Below, in pieces: positions 15,338-22,432 of a stretch of DNA of 34,028 bases. The notes under the pieces are model-generated. The model saw nothing but the letters and a program-made list of their open reading frames with translations, was not told where the DNA came from and did no database searches. The position numbers were made by a program, and so were the translations under genes. The stretch is from an uncultured Lachnospiraceae bacterium (lineage in GTDB: Bacteria; Bacillota; Clostridia; Lachnospirales; Lachnospiraceae). The stretch spans positions 1 to 34,028 of the forward strand of contig UQVK01000033.1 in the NCBI GenBank assembly GCA_900544445.1, in the 5' to 3' direction. Each line of letters starts with the position of its first letter. Position 1 is the first letter of the stretch.

Positions 15338-16800
15338 AAAGCTTATTCCGTATCTACAGACGTTATATTTTTTCCGCCATATGGATTGCGGGGGTGGTGA
15401 TCTGTGTCAACCTGATTGTATTTCTTTCCGTTCAGGCAGTGATCCATTCCTGGAATGAGGAAAGCGGGTCATCTGTGCTCAGAAGTCAGCTGAATCGGGT
15501 CGCGGCGGCGCTGGCGCCGGATGGGGAGGGGCAGATGAGCCTGGGAGCAGACGGAGAAGCAGCCCTTGTAGAAGCGGAGGCACAGTTTGCCTTTCTGCTG
15601 AGCGACGACGGGACGAGGATCTGGGGCTGGAAGCTGCCGGAGGGGATACAGGAGCATTATACCGTGGGAGAGGTGGCTTCCTTCAGCCGCTGGTATCTGC
15701 TGGATTATCCGGTAAGGGTCTGGAACTGTGAACAGGGCCTTCTTGTGGTTGCCAATTCCAGGGAAAGCGTCGCCAAATACAGTGTGGAGTATTCCAGAAG
15801 CACCGTGCAGAACGTTCCCTTTTTTATTCTGGCCGTGCTTGGCGCAAATCTCCTTCTGATTCTCTTTCTCGCCGTCCTGTCCGGCTACCGGCTGTATGAG
15901 GGACTGCGTCCCATCGCCTACGGGCTGGACCGGCTGGTGGACGGGCGCAGGGTTGCGGTTCCGGAAAACGGAATCGCCCGGGATCTTGCCAGAAAGCTGA
16001 ATCAGGTATCCCGCATTCTGGAGGTTCAGCGGCAGAACCTGAACCAGCGGGATACGGCAAGAACGGAGTGGATTTCCGGCGTATCCCATGACATCCGGAC
16101 ACCCTTGTCCATGGTAATGGGCTATGCGGACAGCCTGGAAAATGACGCGGCCCTGCCGGAGGAGGCGCGGAAGGAAGCCGGAATTATCCGGGAGCAGAGC
16201 CTGAAAATCAAAACCCTGATCGAAGATCTGAATCTGACCAGCAAGCTGGAATACCATATGCAGCCCCTCCGGGTGAAGGATTTCATGCCTGCGGGCCTGC
16301 TGAGGCAGGCGGTGGTTTCCGTCTTAAACAGCGGACAGCAGGGAAACTGCGGGCTGGAAACGGAAATCGATGACGCGCTGGAGCCTGTGGTCATGCGCGG
16401 GGACGCCGCGCTCCTGTCCCGTGCGCTGCAGAATCTGATCGGAAACAGCATCCGCCACAATCCGGGCTGCCAGATTCTGGTATCCGGCAGGCTGGAACGA
16501 AAAGACGGGCAAAGCCTCTGCGTGCTCAGCGTCAGGGATGATGGAAGCGGAATTCCCGAAGAGGTACGCCAGATTCTGGAGGGGCTGCGCCCATCGGAGC
16601 CGGACGGCCCGCATATCATGGGACTGCGTATCGTCAGCCAGATCACGTCCGCTCACGGCGGACAGATGAGATTTTCTGCAGACGGGCGGGAGGTGCTTCT
16701 GTATCTTCCCGTGGCCCGCACCCTGGAAGAGAAAAATAAGAAAAAGAAAGCATGGTGGGAAATTCTCTGGTATGGAGAGGGAAGGGCGGAAAGCGGCTGA
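15334..16800 (+). CDS. Sensor histidine kinase
   Basis: 488 residues, two membrane segments (about 12-34 and 165-190) around an external domain of about 130 residues that would sense the signal. The dimerisation/phosphoacceptor motif is GVSHDIRTPLS with His252. The ATP-binding domain shows the N box (GNSIRHN, Asn371), G1 (DDGSGIPEE) and a short G2 (IMGLRIV). ATGA overlap with the response regulator and AAAGGAG upstream. The sizeable external domain differs from the short BceS-type sensors and is closer to SpaK/NisK/CprK-like kinases; that assignment is inference from architecture and neighbours. Confidence 0.92.
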   Translation: MKSLFRIYRRYIFSAIWIAGVVICVNLIVFLSVQAVIHSWNEESGSSVLRSQLNRVAAALAPDGEGQMSLGADGEAALVEAEAQFAFLLSDDGTRIWGWKLPEGIQEHYTVGEVASFSRWYLLDYPVRVWNCEQGLLVVANSRESVAKYSVEYSRSTVQNVPFFILAVLGANLLLILFLAVLSGYRLYEGLRPIAYGLDRLVDGRRVAVPENGIARDLARKLNQVSRILEVQRQNLNQRDTARTEWISGVSHDIRTPLSMVMGYADSLENDAALPEEARKEAGIIREQSLKIKTLIEDLNLTSKLEYHMQPLRVKDFMPAGLLRQAVVSVLNSGQQGNCGLETEIDDALEPVVMRGDAALLSRALQNLIGNSIRHNPGCQILVSGRLERKDGQSLCVLSVRDDGSGIPEEVRQILEGLRPSEPDGPHIMGLRIVSQITSAHGGQMRFSADGREVLLYLPVARTLEEKNKKKKAWWEILWYGEGRAESG

Positions 16801-16840
16801 GAAGCGGCGTAACTGGTCACACGGCGGTTTTCCTTAGAAA

Positions 16841-16898
16841 AAACAGGACTGCCGTGCCGGCTGAGTTTTCTCAGCGGCAGGCAGTCCTGTCTGTTTTC
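16841..16898. terminator. Terminator between the kinase gene and the cold-shock gene
   Basis: Stem ACAGGACTGCC (16843-16853) / GGCAGTCCTGT (16880-16890) with an inner GCTGAG/CTCAGC pair, A-run before and CTGTTTTCC after. It can serve both convergent genes. Confidence 0.85.
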
Positions 16899-16942
16899 CT
16901 GTGGTTGTCTGTTCGGAACGTCTATAGCCGACGATTAAGAAC

Positions 16943-17155
16943 TTACTGGGGAATAACGTTGACAGCGCGAACCTTCTTGCTGTCTCTGGGATCAGCTTCC
17001 GTATCGAACGTTACGGCCTGACCTTCCTGCAGAGTCTTGAATCCGTCAACCTGAATGGAAGAATAATGTACGAATACATCCTCTCCGTTGTCAGCGTTGG
17101 TGATGAAACCATAGCCCTTTTCAGCGTTGAACCACTTAACTGTACCGTTGCTCAT
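16943..17155 (-). CDS. Cold-shock protein (CspA family)
   Basis: 70-residue single cold-shock domain that binds single-stranded RNA/DNA and acts as an RNA chaperone. RNP1 (KGYGFI) and RNP2 (VFVHYSS) motifs are intact. The ribosome-binding site AAGGAGGT is perfect. The gene has its own strong promoter over 200 bases upstream, leaving a long leader, which is common for cold-shock genes whose leader RNA controls translation and stability. Confidence 0.97.
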   Translation of the reverse strand: MSNGTVKWFNAEKGYGFITNADNGEDVFVHYSSIQVDGFKTLQEGQAVTFDTEADPRDSKKVRAVNVIPQ

Positions 17156-17365
17156 GAGTGGTACCTCCTTAAAAAATGAAAAAATAATATATGTCCTGAT
17201 TGCGCCCCCTCAAAGGCGGATGCCATCAGTTTACAGGGCGTCCGGCCGCTGGCCGGATACACCATGTATTCGCAGGGATACGTTAAAAAAACACATACCT
17301 TCGTAAATCTTCGACGTGCCAAGGATTTACAAAAATATGTGAAATCATGGAATCGTTTGGAATAC
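17156..17365 (-). promoter_or_regulatory. Long 5' leader of the cold-shock gene
   Basis: About 210 transcribed non-coding bases before the start codon. Pairs seen on the minus strand include GTAAATC/GATTTAC (17308-17334 region) and a GC-rich GGCCAGCGGCC segment (around 17248-17258). This may be a temperature-responsive leader; no known riboswitch class was recognised. The plus-strand 17401-17604 upstream of cca shows no gene, only a weak TACAAT (17526-17531). Confidence 0.5.
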
Positions 17366-17371
17366 AAGCTA

Positions 17372-17400
17372 ACTATAGCGCGCAAGCCGGGAAATGTCAA
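17372..17400 (-). promoter_or_regulatory. Sigma-A promoter of the cold-shock gene
   Basis: On the minus strand TTGACA (17400-17395), 17-bp spacer, TATAGT (17377-17372). Strong consensus match. Confidence 0.85.
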
Positions 17401-17604
17401 GATGTTTTACGAAAAAGGACATGTAAAATGAAAGCAAAATGATCGGAATGCAGATACATTCAGGCTGCTGTTCAGGCACATGCAGGTAATTACAAAAAAA
17501 TACTGCGAAAAACGCACGGATGGGTTACAATAGAAATCGGCCCGGAATCATCTGCATTTTACGGGCATATACGCACATTTAACCAGAAAGAAACGGAGAG
17601 CATC

Positions 17605-18933
17605 ATGTTAATTCATCTTCCAGAGGACGTAAAAGCGATTCTTCATACCCTGCAGGAGGCAGGCTACGAGGCCTACGCGGTGGGCGGCTGCATCCGGGAT
17701 TCCCTGCTCGGCCGCAGGCCGGACGACTGGGATATCACCACCTCGGCAAAACCCCAGGAGACGAAGGCTCTGTTTGGAAAGACGATCGATACGGGAATCC
17801 AGCACGGTACGGTGACGGTCATGCGCCACGGACGGGGCTATGAGGTGACGACCTACCGTGTGGACGGGGAATATGAGGACGGCAGACATCCGAAGGAAGT
17901 GACCTTTACCGCCAGTCTGAAAGAAGACCTGAAACGGCGCGATTTCACGGTGAACGCCATGGCTTATAATGAGAAAGACGGCCTGGTGGATCTGTTCGGG
18001 GGCAGGCAGGATCTGGAGCAGAAAATCATCCGCTGCGTAGGGGAGGCCAACGAACGGTTTGAGGAGGACGCCCTGCGCATCATGCGTGCGGTACGGTTTT
18101 CCGCCCAGCTTGGCTTTTCCATTGAGGAACGGACGAAGGAAGCCATCCGGGGCCATGCGGGAAGGCTTCGACAGGTGAGCGCGGAACGGATTCAGGTGGA
18201 GCTGACGAAGCTGGTGATAAGCCCCAACCCGGATTTTCTGCGCATCGCCTGGGAGACGGGGATCACGGCGGTTGTGCTTCCGGAATTTGACCGCCTGATG
18301 GAGCAGCCGCAGAACAATCCCCACCACTGCTTCAGCGTGGGAGAGCATACCCTTCATGCCATGCAGGCTGTCCGGCCGGATAAATGCCTGCGGTTATGCC
18401 TGCTGCTTCACGATGTGGCAAAGCCGTTGTGCCTCACCACGGATGCGGACGGGATTGACCATTTTCACGGACACGCCCAGAAGGGGGAGCGGATGGCGGC
18501 GCAGATCCTGAAACGGCTGCGGTACGACAACCACACGACGGAGCTGGTTTCCCGGCTGGTGAAATGGCATGACGTGGCCATAGCGCCGGAAAAAAAGGCG
18601 GTGCGCCGGGCAGCCTCCCGGATGGGAAAGGAACTTTTTCCCCTGATTCTGGAGGTGAAGGCGGCAGACCTGGCGGCGCAGAGCGATTATCAGCGCGCCG
18701 AAAAGCAGGAATGGCTGGAGCAGCTTCGCAGCCTGTATGAAGAGATCGAACGGGAAGGCGACTGCCTGACCATAAAGGATCTGGCGGTGAACGGCCGGGA
18801 TCTGATACAGGCGGGAATCACCCCGGGGCCGCAGCTGGGGCTTGCACTGCAGCAGCTCCTTGAGATTGTCCTGGAGGATCCTGAGAAAAATACCAGGGAA
18901 TATTTGCTTTCTTCGCTTCCGAAAGAAACATAA
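17605..18933 (+). CDS. cca: CCA tRNA nucleotidyltransferase with HD domain
   Basis: Adds or repairs the 3' CCA end of tRNA. 442 residues. The class II nucleotidyltransferase head has the GG-RD motif (VGGCIRDSLLG) and the catalytic Asp pair (DDWDITT), followed by the template-reading segment (RRDFTVNAMAY, EEDALRIMRAVRF). The C-terminal half contains an HD-type phosphohydrolase motif (LLLHDVAKP) like many Clostridia and enteric enzymes. Start is ATG 17605 after AACGGAGAG. It stands alone, followed by a CotS-family gene with its own leader. Confidence 0.95.
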   Translation: MLIHLPEDVKAILHTLQEAGYEAYAVGGCIRDSLLGRRPDDWDITTSAKPQETKALFGKTIDTGIQHGTVTVMRHGRGYEVTTYRVDGEYEDGRHPKEVTFTASLKEDLKRRDFTVNAMAYNEKDGLVDLFGGRQDLEQKIIRCVGEANERFEEDALRIMRAVRFSAQLGFSIEERTKEAIRGHAGRLRQVSAERIQVELTKLVISPNPDFLRIAWETGITAVVLPEFDRLMEQPQNNPHHCFSVGEHTLHAMQAVRPDKCLRLCLLLHDVAKPLCLTTDADGIDHFHGHAQKGERMAAQILKRLRYDNHTTELVSRLVKWHDVAIAPEKKAVRRAASRMGKELFPLILEVKAADLAAQSDYQRAEKQEWLEQLRSLYEEIEREGDCLTIKDLAVNGRDLIQAGITPGPQLGLALQQLLEIVLEDPEKNTREYLLSSLPKET

Positions 18934-18940
18934 CCTGAGC

Positions 18941-19019
18941 TTTCCTCTCATAAGATAGGTAATACCTGATGGCAGTAATCTGCGGCCGTCACGGGATGCC
19001 CGGCATGAGAGGGAGGAAG
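18941..19019 (+). promoter_or_regulatory. CotS leader: possible sigma-K -10 and ribosome-binding-site hairpin
   Basis: CATAAGATA (18949-18957) matches the sigma-K -10 consensus CATAnnnTA. AC-type -35 candidates lie 13 or 18 bases upstream, so the spacing is not ideal. Separately, CCTCTCAT (18944-18951) is complementary to ATGAGAGG (19005-19012), which runs into the ribosome-binding site GGGAGGAAG, and could mask it. Confidence 0.35.
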
Positions 19020-19023
19020 CGGC

Positions 19024-20004
19024 GTGAATGACAGAGCGGTAAGCGTTTTTGAAAATTATGATGTGGAGATCCTTCGCACTGCGAAGGGCAGAGGGGCTCT
19101 TCTGGGCGAGACGGCGCAGGGCTGGCTGATTCTGAAGGAATATACCGGCCCTGCGGTGAGGCTTGAGGTGCAGGAAAAGCTGCTTTCGGCCATCCGGGAT
19201 TCCGGCTTTTCCGGTGTGGAGCAGCTTCAGAGAAACCGGGAAGGCGAGCTCATTTCCTACGACCAGGACCGGACCGCCTACATCGTGAAAACCTGGTTTG
19301 AGGGCCGGGAATGCAATCTGCGGGATGTAAAGGAATGCCAGAGCGCCGTGAAGATGCTGGGAAGGCTGCACCGCGCGATGGAGCTTCCGCAGCTTGCGGC
19401 GGAATGCGGAAGCCGCCCGTTCCGTCTGGAAAAGGAATATGCCAGACACAACCGGGAGTTGAAAAAGGTGCGCCGTTACCTGCGCCAGAAGGGCCAGAAA
19501 TCGGAATTTGAGATCTATCTTCTCCACCATTATGACGGTTTTTATGAAAAGGCGCTGGAGACGGCGGAAAAGCTGCAGGAGGAGACCGCAGACGGCGACG
19601 GCGCTCAGGAGGCGGTCCACTGCTTCTGCCATGGCGACTTCCAGCACCATAACCTGCTGTGCTGCCGTGACGGCTTTGCCGTCATCAATTTTGAAAAATA
19701 TCTTCTGGATAATCCGGTACGGGATCTGTACCTGTTTCTGCGTAAGCTCCTGGAAAAAAACAGCTGGTCTCCCAGCCTTGCCTTAAGCATCCTGACCGCC
19801 TACGAGACCCAGCGGACCCTGTCGGATCAGGACAGAAGACAGCTTTACTACCGCTTCGCCTATCCGGAAAAATTCTGGAAAATCGTGAATTTTTACTATA
19901 ACAGCGGCAAGGCCTGGATTCCGGGCAGAAACCGGGAAAAACTGGAAAATCTTCTCCGCCAGGAGGAGGAAAAAAAGGCTTTTCTCGACAGTGTACTGAA
20001 ATAG
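19024..20004 (+). CDS. CotS-family spore coat protein (kinase-like fold)
   Basis: 326 residues of aminoglycoside-phosphotransferase/protein-kinase-like fold, as in the CotS/CotI/YutH spore coat family. The catalytic loop HGDFQHHN (His203, Asp205, Asn210) is intact. The usual metal-binding Asp of the following IDF motif is replaced by Asn in VINFEKY, so catalysis may be altered or lost. Start is GTG 19024 with GGGAGGAAG upstream; no ATG in frame is better placed. Likely made late in the mother cell during sporulation; a possible sigma-K -10 is present upstream. Followed by a terminator. Confidence 0.85.
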   Translation: MNDRAVSVFENYDVEILRTAKGRGALLGETAQGWLILKEYTGPAVRLEVQEKLLSAIRDSGFSGVEQLQRNREGELISYDQDRTAYIVKTWFEGRECNLRDVKECQSAVKMLGRLHRAMELPQLAAECGSRPFRLEKEYARHNRELKKVRRYLRQKGQKSEFEIYLLHHYDGFYEKALETAEKLQEETADGDGAQEAVHCFCHGDFQHHNLLCCRDGFAVINFEKYLLDNPVRDLYLFLRKLLEKNSWSPSLALSILTAYETQRTLSDQDRRQLYYRFAYPEKFWKIVNFYYNSGKAWIPGRNREKLENLLRQEEEKKAFLDSVLK

Positions 20005-20020
20005 ATGAAAAAACGACAAA

Positions 20021-20061
20021 AAGTGGCGCGTTTTCAGTCATGAAACGCGCCGCTTTAATTA
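20021..20061 (+). terminator. Terminator after the CotS-family gene
   Basis: Stem AAGTGGCGCGTTTTCA / TGAAACGCGCCGCTT with TTAATT after it. Confidence 0.8.
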
Positions 20062-20123
20062 TGGAAACTTTTCCCATCTGCCTGAAATTTCCCGTAAAAT
20101 CGCCGTTTTTTCGAGGGAAATAC

Positions 20124-20156
20124 TTGACAAAAAAGAAGGGAACGTATATATATAAT
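20124..20156 (+). promoter_or_regulatory. Promoter of hup
   Basis: TTGACA (20124-20129) followed at 17 bp by TATATA (20147-20152); an alternative TATAAT lies at 20151-20156 with a 21-bp spacer. The AT-rich discriminator is typical for a highly expressed HU gene. Confidence 0.75.
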
Positions 20157-20225
20157 ATAGTGTCTTAAGAGTTTACTCTTTTTGCATACCGAACCATTTT
20201 AAAATGATTACAGGAGGAGTTCATA

Positions 20226-20501
20226 ATGAACAAAACAGAATTAGTTGCAGCTATGGCTGAAGCAGCTGAAATTTCCAAGAAAGATGCGGAGAAGGCTCTC
20301 AAGGCTTTCACGGATGTTGTAGCGGACGAGCTGAAGAAGGGTGAGAAGGTACAGCTGGTTGGATTCGGAACCTTTGAGGTATCTGAGAGAGCTGCAAGAG
20401 AAGGAAGAAATCCTCAGAGCGGCGAAGTGATGCACATCGCTGCTTCCAAGTCTCCCAAGTTCAAAGCCGGCAAGGCTTTAAAGGACATGCTGAACGCATA
20501 A
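20226..20501 (+). CDS. hup: HU family DNA-binding protein
   Basis: 91-residue nucleoid protein that bends and compacts DNA as a dimer. It has the family start [22 protein letters not shown], the VGFGTFEV segment and the arm motif GRNPQSGE with Pro at the tip. Strong promoter and GGAGG ribosome-binding site. A terminator follows, then structured element C and rqcP, which is the usual neighbour in Clostridia. Confidence 0.98.
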   Translation: MNKTELVAAMAEAAEISKKDAEKALKAFTDVVADELKKGEKVQLVGFGTFEVSERAAREGRNPQSGEVMHIAASKSPKFKAGKALKDMLNA

Positions 20502-20534
20502 TCCGGAGTGAGGTTATATCAATGCAGAGAAATG

Positions 20535-20573
20535 GCGGATGCTTCGCGACACGCGACATCCGCTGTTTTTATT
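20535..20573 (+). terminator. Terminator after hup
   Basis: Stem GCGGATG (20535-20541) / CATCCGC (20557-20563) enclosing TCGCG/CGCGA, followed by TGTTTTTATT. Confidence 0.85.
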
Positions 20574-20577
20574 CAAT

Positions 20578-20677
20578 CGGCAGTTTTGCGCCGAAGCACA
20601 AAACTGCTGTGATCGCAGAGGAGAAATCACCTGCGTGATTTCTCCTCGCGGCCTCAGCGTATCGCTTCGGCATGGAG
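20578..20677 (+). repeat. Structured intergenic element, copy C (diverged)
   Basis: Same architecture as copies A and B without their first stem, whose place is taken by the hup terminator. Stem 2 is GCAGTTTTG/CAAAACTGC (20580-20607). Stem 3 is GAGGAGAAATCAC/GTGATTTCTCCTC (20618-20647, loop CTGC). Relative to A and B the stem bases have changed on both arms together, keeping full pairing. The linker GATCGCAGAGG matches GATGGCAGAAG. It ends CTTC ggcat GGAG, folding the ribosome-binding site of rqcP. Confidence 0.75.
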
Positions 20678-20683
20678 GTAAAC

Positions 20684-20923
20684 ATGAGACTGGATAAATA
20701 TTTAAAGGTATCCCGCCTGATCAAGAGGCGCACCGTGGCAAACGAAGCCTGCGATGCCGGTCGTGTGCTGATCAATGACAAGCCGGCAAAGGCATCCGCG
20801 AACGTGAAGGCGGGAGACATCATCACCATACAGTTTGGGAATAAGGACGTGAAGGTGGAGGTCCTTGACGTACAGGAGACCGTCCGCAAGGAGAATGCGG
20901 GGGAGCTGTTTAAGTATCTGTAG
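20684..20923 (+). CDS. rqcP: S4-domain RNA-binding protein RqcP
   Basis: 79-residue S4 fold protein (MRLDKYLKVSRLIKRRTVANEAC..., VLINDKPAK). Homologues (YabO/RqcP, Hsp15-like) bind the 50S subunit with peptidyl-tRNA and work with RqcH in adding alanine tails to stalled chains. Start is ATG 20684 with GGAGG before it; an in-frame ATG at 20672 overlaps that site. In Firmicutes this gene is normally followed directly by yabP; here about 6 kb of accessory genes separate them. Confidence 0.93.
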   Translation: MRLDKYLKVSRLIKRRTVANEACDAGRVLINDKPAKASANVKAGDIITIQFGNKDVKVEVLDVQETVRKENAGELFKYL

Positions 20924-20977
20924 ATATAGTTATCTGCAGGCATGCATCGAGCGCAGCGGAAGGCAGGAATACAGAAA

Positions 20978-21454
20978 ATGGGAAAGATGACAGTATATCA
21001 TGGCAGCTATACTATAGTGGAGAAACCCAGAATCATAAAGGGCAGAAACACAAAAGACTTTGGTCCGGGTTTTTATTGTACGATAATCCGGGAACAGGCA
21101 GAGCGCTGGGCAAAGAGGTATGATACGCCAATTGTAAATACTTATACAGTTCGTTTGAATTCAGGTTTAAAAGTGCTGGAGTTTAAAGAAATGACTGAAG
21201 AGTGGCTGGATTTCATTATTGCCTGCAGGCACGGGGAGCCCCATGATTATGACATTGTGATAGGAGCCATGGCAAACGACCAGATTTATAACTATATAGC
21301 TGATTATATAGATGGTGTGATTACCAGGGAACAGTTCTGGGTGCTGGCGAGATTTAAATATCCGACTCATCAGATCAATTTCTGTTCTGATTCAGCATTG
21401 AATTGTCTGGAATTTGTATCAGGCAGGGAGGTAAAACGGAATGGAACAGTCTAA
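20978..21454 (+). CDS. DUF3990 protein, probable ADP-ribosyltransferase-like toxin
   Basis: 158 residues. The sequence shows the DUF3990 pattern: TVYHGS near the N terminus, then DFGPGFYCT and REQAERWAKR. This family is thought to have an ADP-ribosyltransferase-like fold (H-Y-type NAD loop), and is commonly paired with DUF3791 proteins. The pair here overlaps by 14 bases, a strong sign of coupling. Start chosen as ATG 20978 with AGGAA eight bases upstream; 20942 and 20987 are in-frame alternatives. A toxin role is inference from family and gene pairing. Confidence 0.75.
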   Translation: MGKMTVYHGSYTIVEKPRIIKGRNTKDFGPGFYCTIIREQAERWAKRYDTPIVNTYTVRLNSGLKVLEFKEMTEEWLDFIIACRHGEPHDYDIVIGAMANDQIYNYIADYIDGVITREQFWVLARFKYPTHQINFCSDSALNCLEFVSGREVKRNGTV

Positions 21455-21914
21455 AAAAACAGAAGGCCGGGAAAGCCGCAAGGATAATGATCTTTTCTTT
21501 ACCTGCAGTCTGATTGAATATATTGCCAGAAAAACGAAAAATAAAAGGGCCGATGTGGTAAATGCGCTGGGAAGGAAGAATGTCGAAAAAATCTATGAAC
21601 TTGCTGACGTTTATCACAGTGATAATATAGACCGCGTCAGCGATGATTTCATACATGCAGCAGGAATCACTGTCGGCAGCTTTGATAATGTAGCTGCCGC
21701 TGAATATTCAGTTCCCAGCCACTGGGATATCGGAAAGGTCTATAAACGTCTGATCCTCGGCATTGCAAAAGAAAAGGGGATGGATATTGTGGATGCCCTG
21801 TTTGCGGCGTACAATTCCTTTGTCAGTGATAAAATTGACGACTATAACAGCAGTTTTTATTACGACGCGCCGGGGAATATTCTGAATGCCTGGTTGTATG
21901 GGGAGATTGAATAA
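21441..21914 (+). CDS. DUF3791-like protein, probable antitoxin partner
   Basis: 157 residues, soluble. Residues about 17-73 (FFTCSLIEYIARKTKNKRADVVNALGR..., then YHSDNIDRVSDDF) look like a DUF3791 domain; the following part (SVPSHWDIGKVYKRLILGIAKEKG) seems to be a second helical domain, so this may be a fused antitoxin. Start is ATG 21441 with a strong GGGAGG site inside the end of the toxin gene. Lower GC than the housekeeping neighbours suggests acquisition. Confidence 0.65.
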   Translation: MEQSKKTEGRESRKDNDLFFTCSLIEYIARKTKNKRADVVNALGRKNVEKIYELADVYHSDNIDRVSDDFIHAAGITVGSFDNVAAAEYSVPSHWDIGKVYKRLILGIAKEKGMDIVDALFAAYNSFVSDKIDDYNSSFYYDAPGNILNAWLYGEIE

Positions 21915-21938
21915 TGATCTCCCCTGCTGCGGCCTATG

Positions 21939-22226
21939 TCACACGATCCGTTCAGAAGCGTCCGGAAGCGCATGTAATGTTTCCGGGTCAATATCGATAC
22001 ATTCATATTCATTACGATCTCCGGAAATATCCCATGCCAGCGTTCCGTTTAATATAGTACAGGAATTCATGAATATCTGTAAGTCTTTCAGCTTGCGAAA
22101 GATACCATCTTCCAGAGAAGGCATGGCATCATATCGAACAATTTTTCCATCATCAAAATATACATCTACCGTATAGTCTTCGAAAGGGACAACCTGTACG
22201 ACATCAGGAAAATAACAATATTCCAT
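21939..22226 (-). CDS. DUF2442 domain protein
   Basis: 95-residue small protein of the DUF2442 type (FPDVVQVVPFEDYTVDVYFDDGKIVRYD..., LAWDISGDRNEYECIDIDPETL). Members often sit beside DUF4160 proteins in toxin-antitoxin-like pairs; no DUF4160 partner is seen here. ATG at 22226 with AGGAGG upstream is preferred over the longer frame from 22370. It is the only gene on the minus strand in the island. Confidence 0.8.
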   Translation of the reverse strand: MEYCYFPDVVQVVPFEDYTVDVYFDDGKIVRYDAMPSLEDGIFRKLKDLQIFMNSCTILNGTLAWDISGDRNEYECIDIDPETLHALPDASERIV

Positions 22227-22432
22227 AAACAGCCTCCTGAATAAGGGGATTGATTTTGTTAAGCGGTTCGTTTTCTTTGGCAAGTCCCGGTTTTGAATCA
22301 ATTCACGGACAGTATACCATATTTTTAATGTTGAATACAGTACCAGTATCCATTCAGATTTATTTGCCATAAGGATTTTCTGATGATAAAATCAAAATAA
22401 AAGCCAGGCTTCAAAAGGAGGCGCAGACGAAA

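Noticed and set aside
11956..16800. Lantibiotic biosynthesis cluster
   Set aside because: Only the resistance exporter and two-component system are present; no LanA, LanB/C or LanM gene in the window.
18394..19650. 418-residue minus-strand open frame
   Set aside because: Crosses the cca/CotS gene border in antisense; composition typical of a shadow frame.
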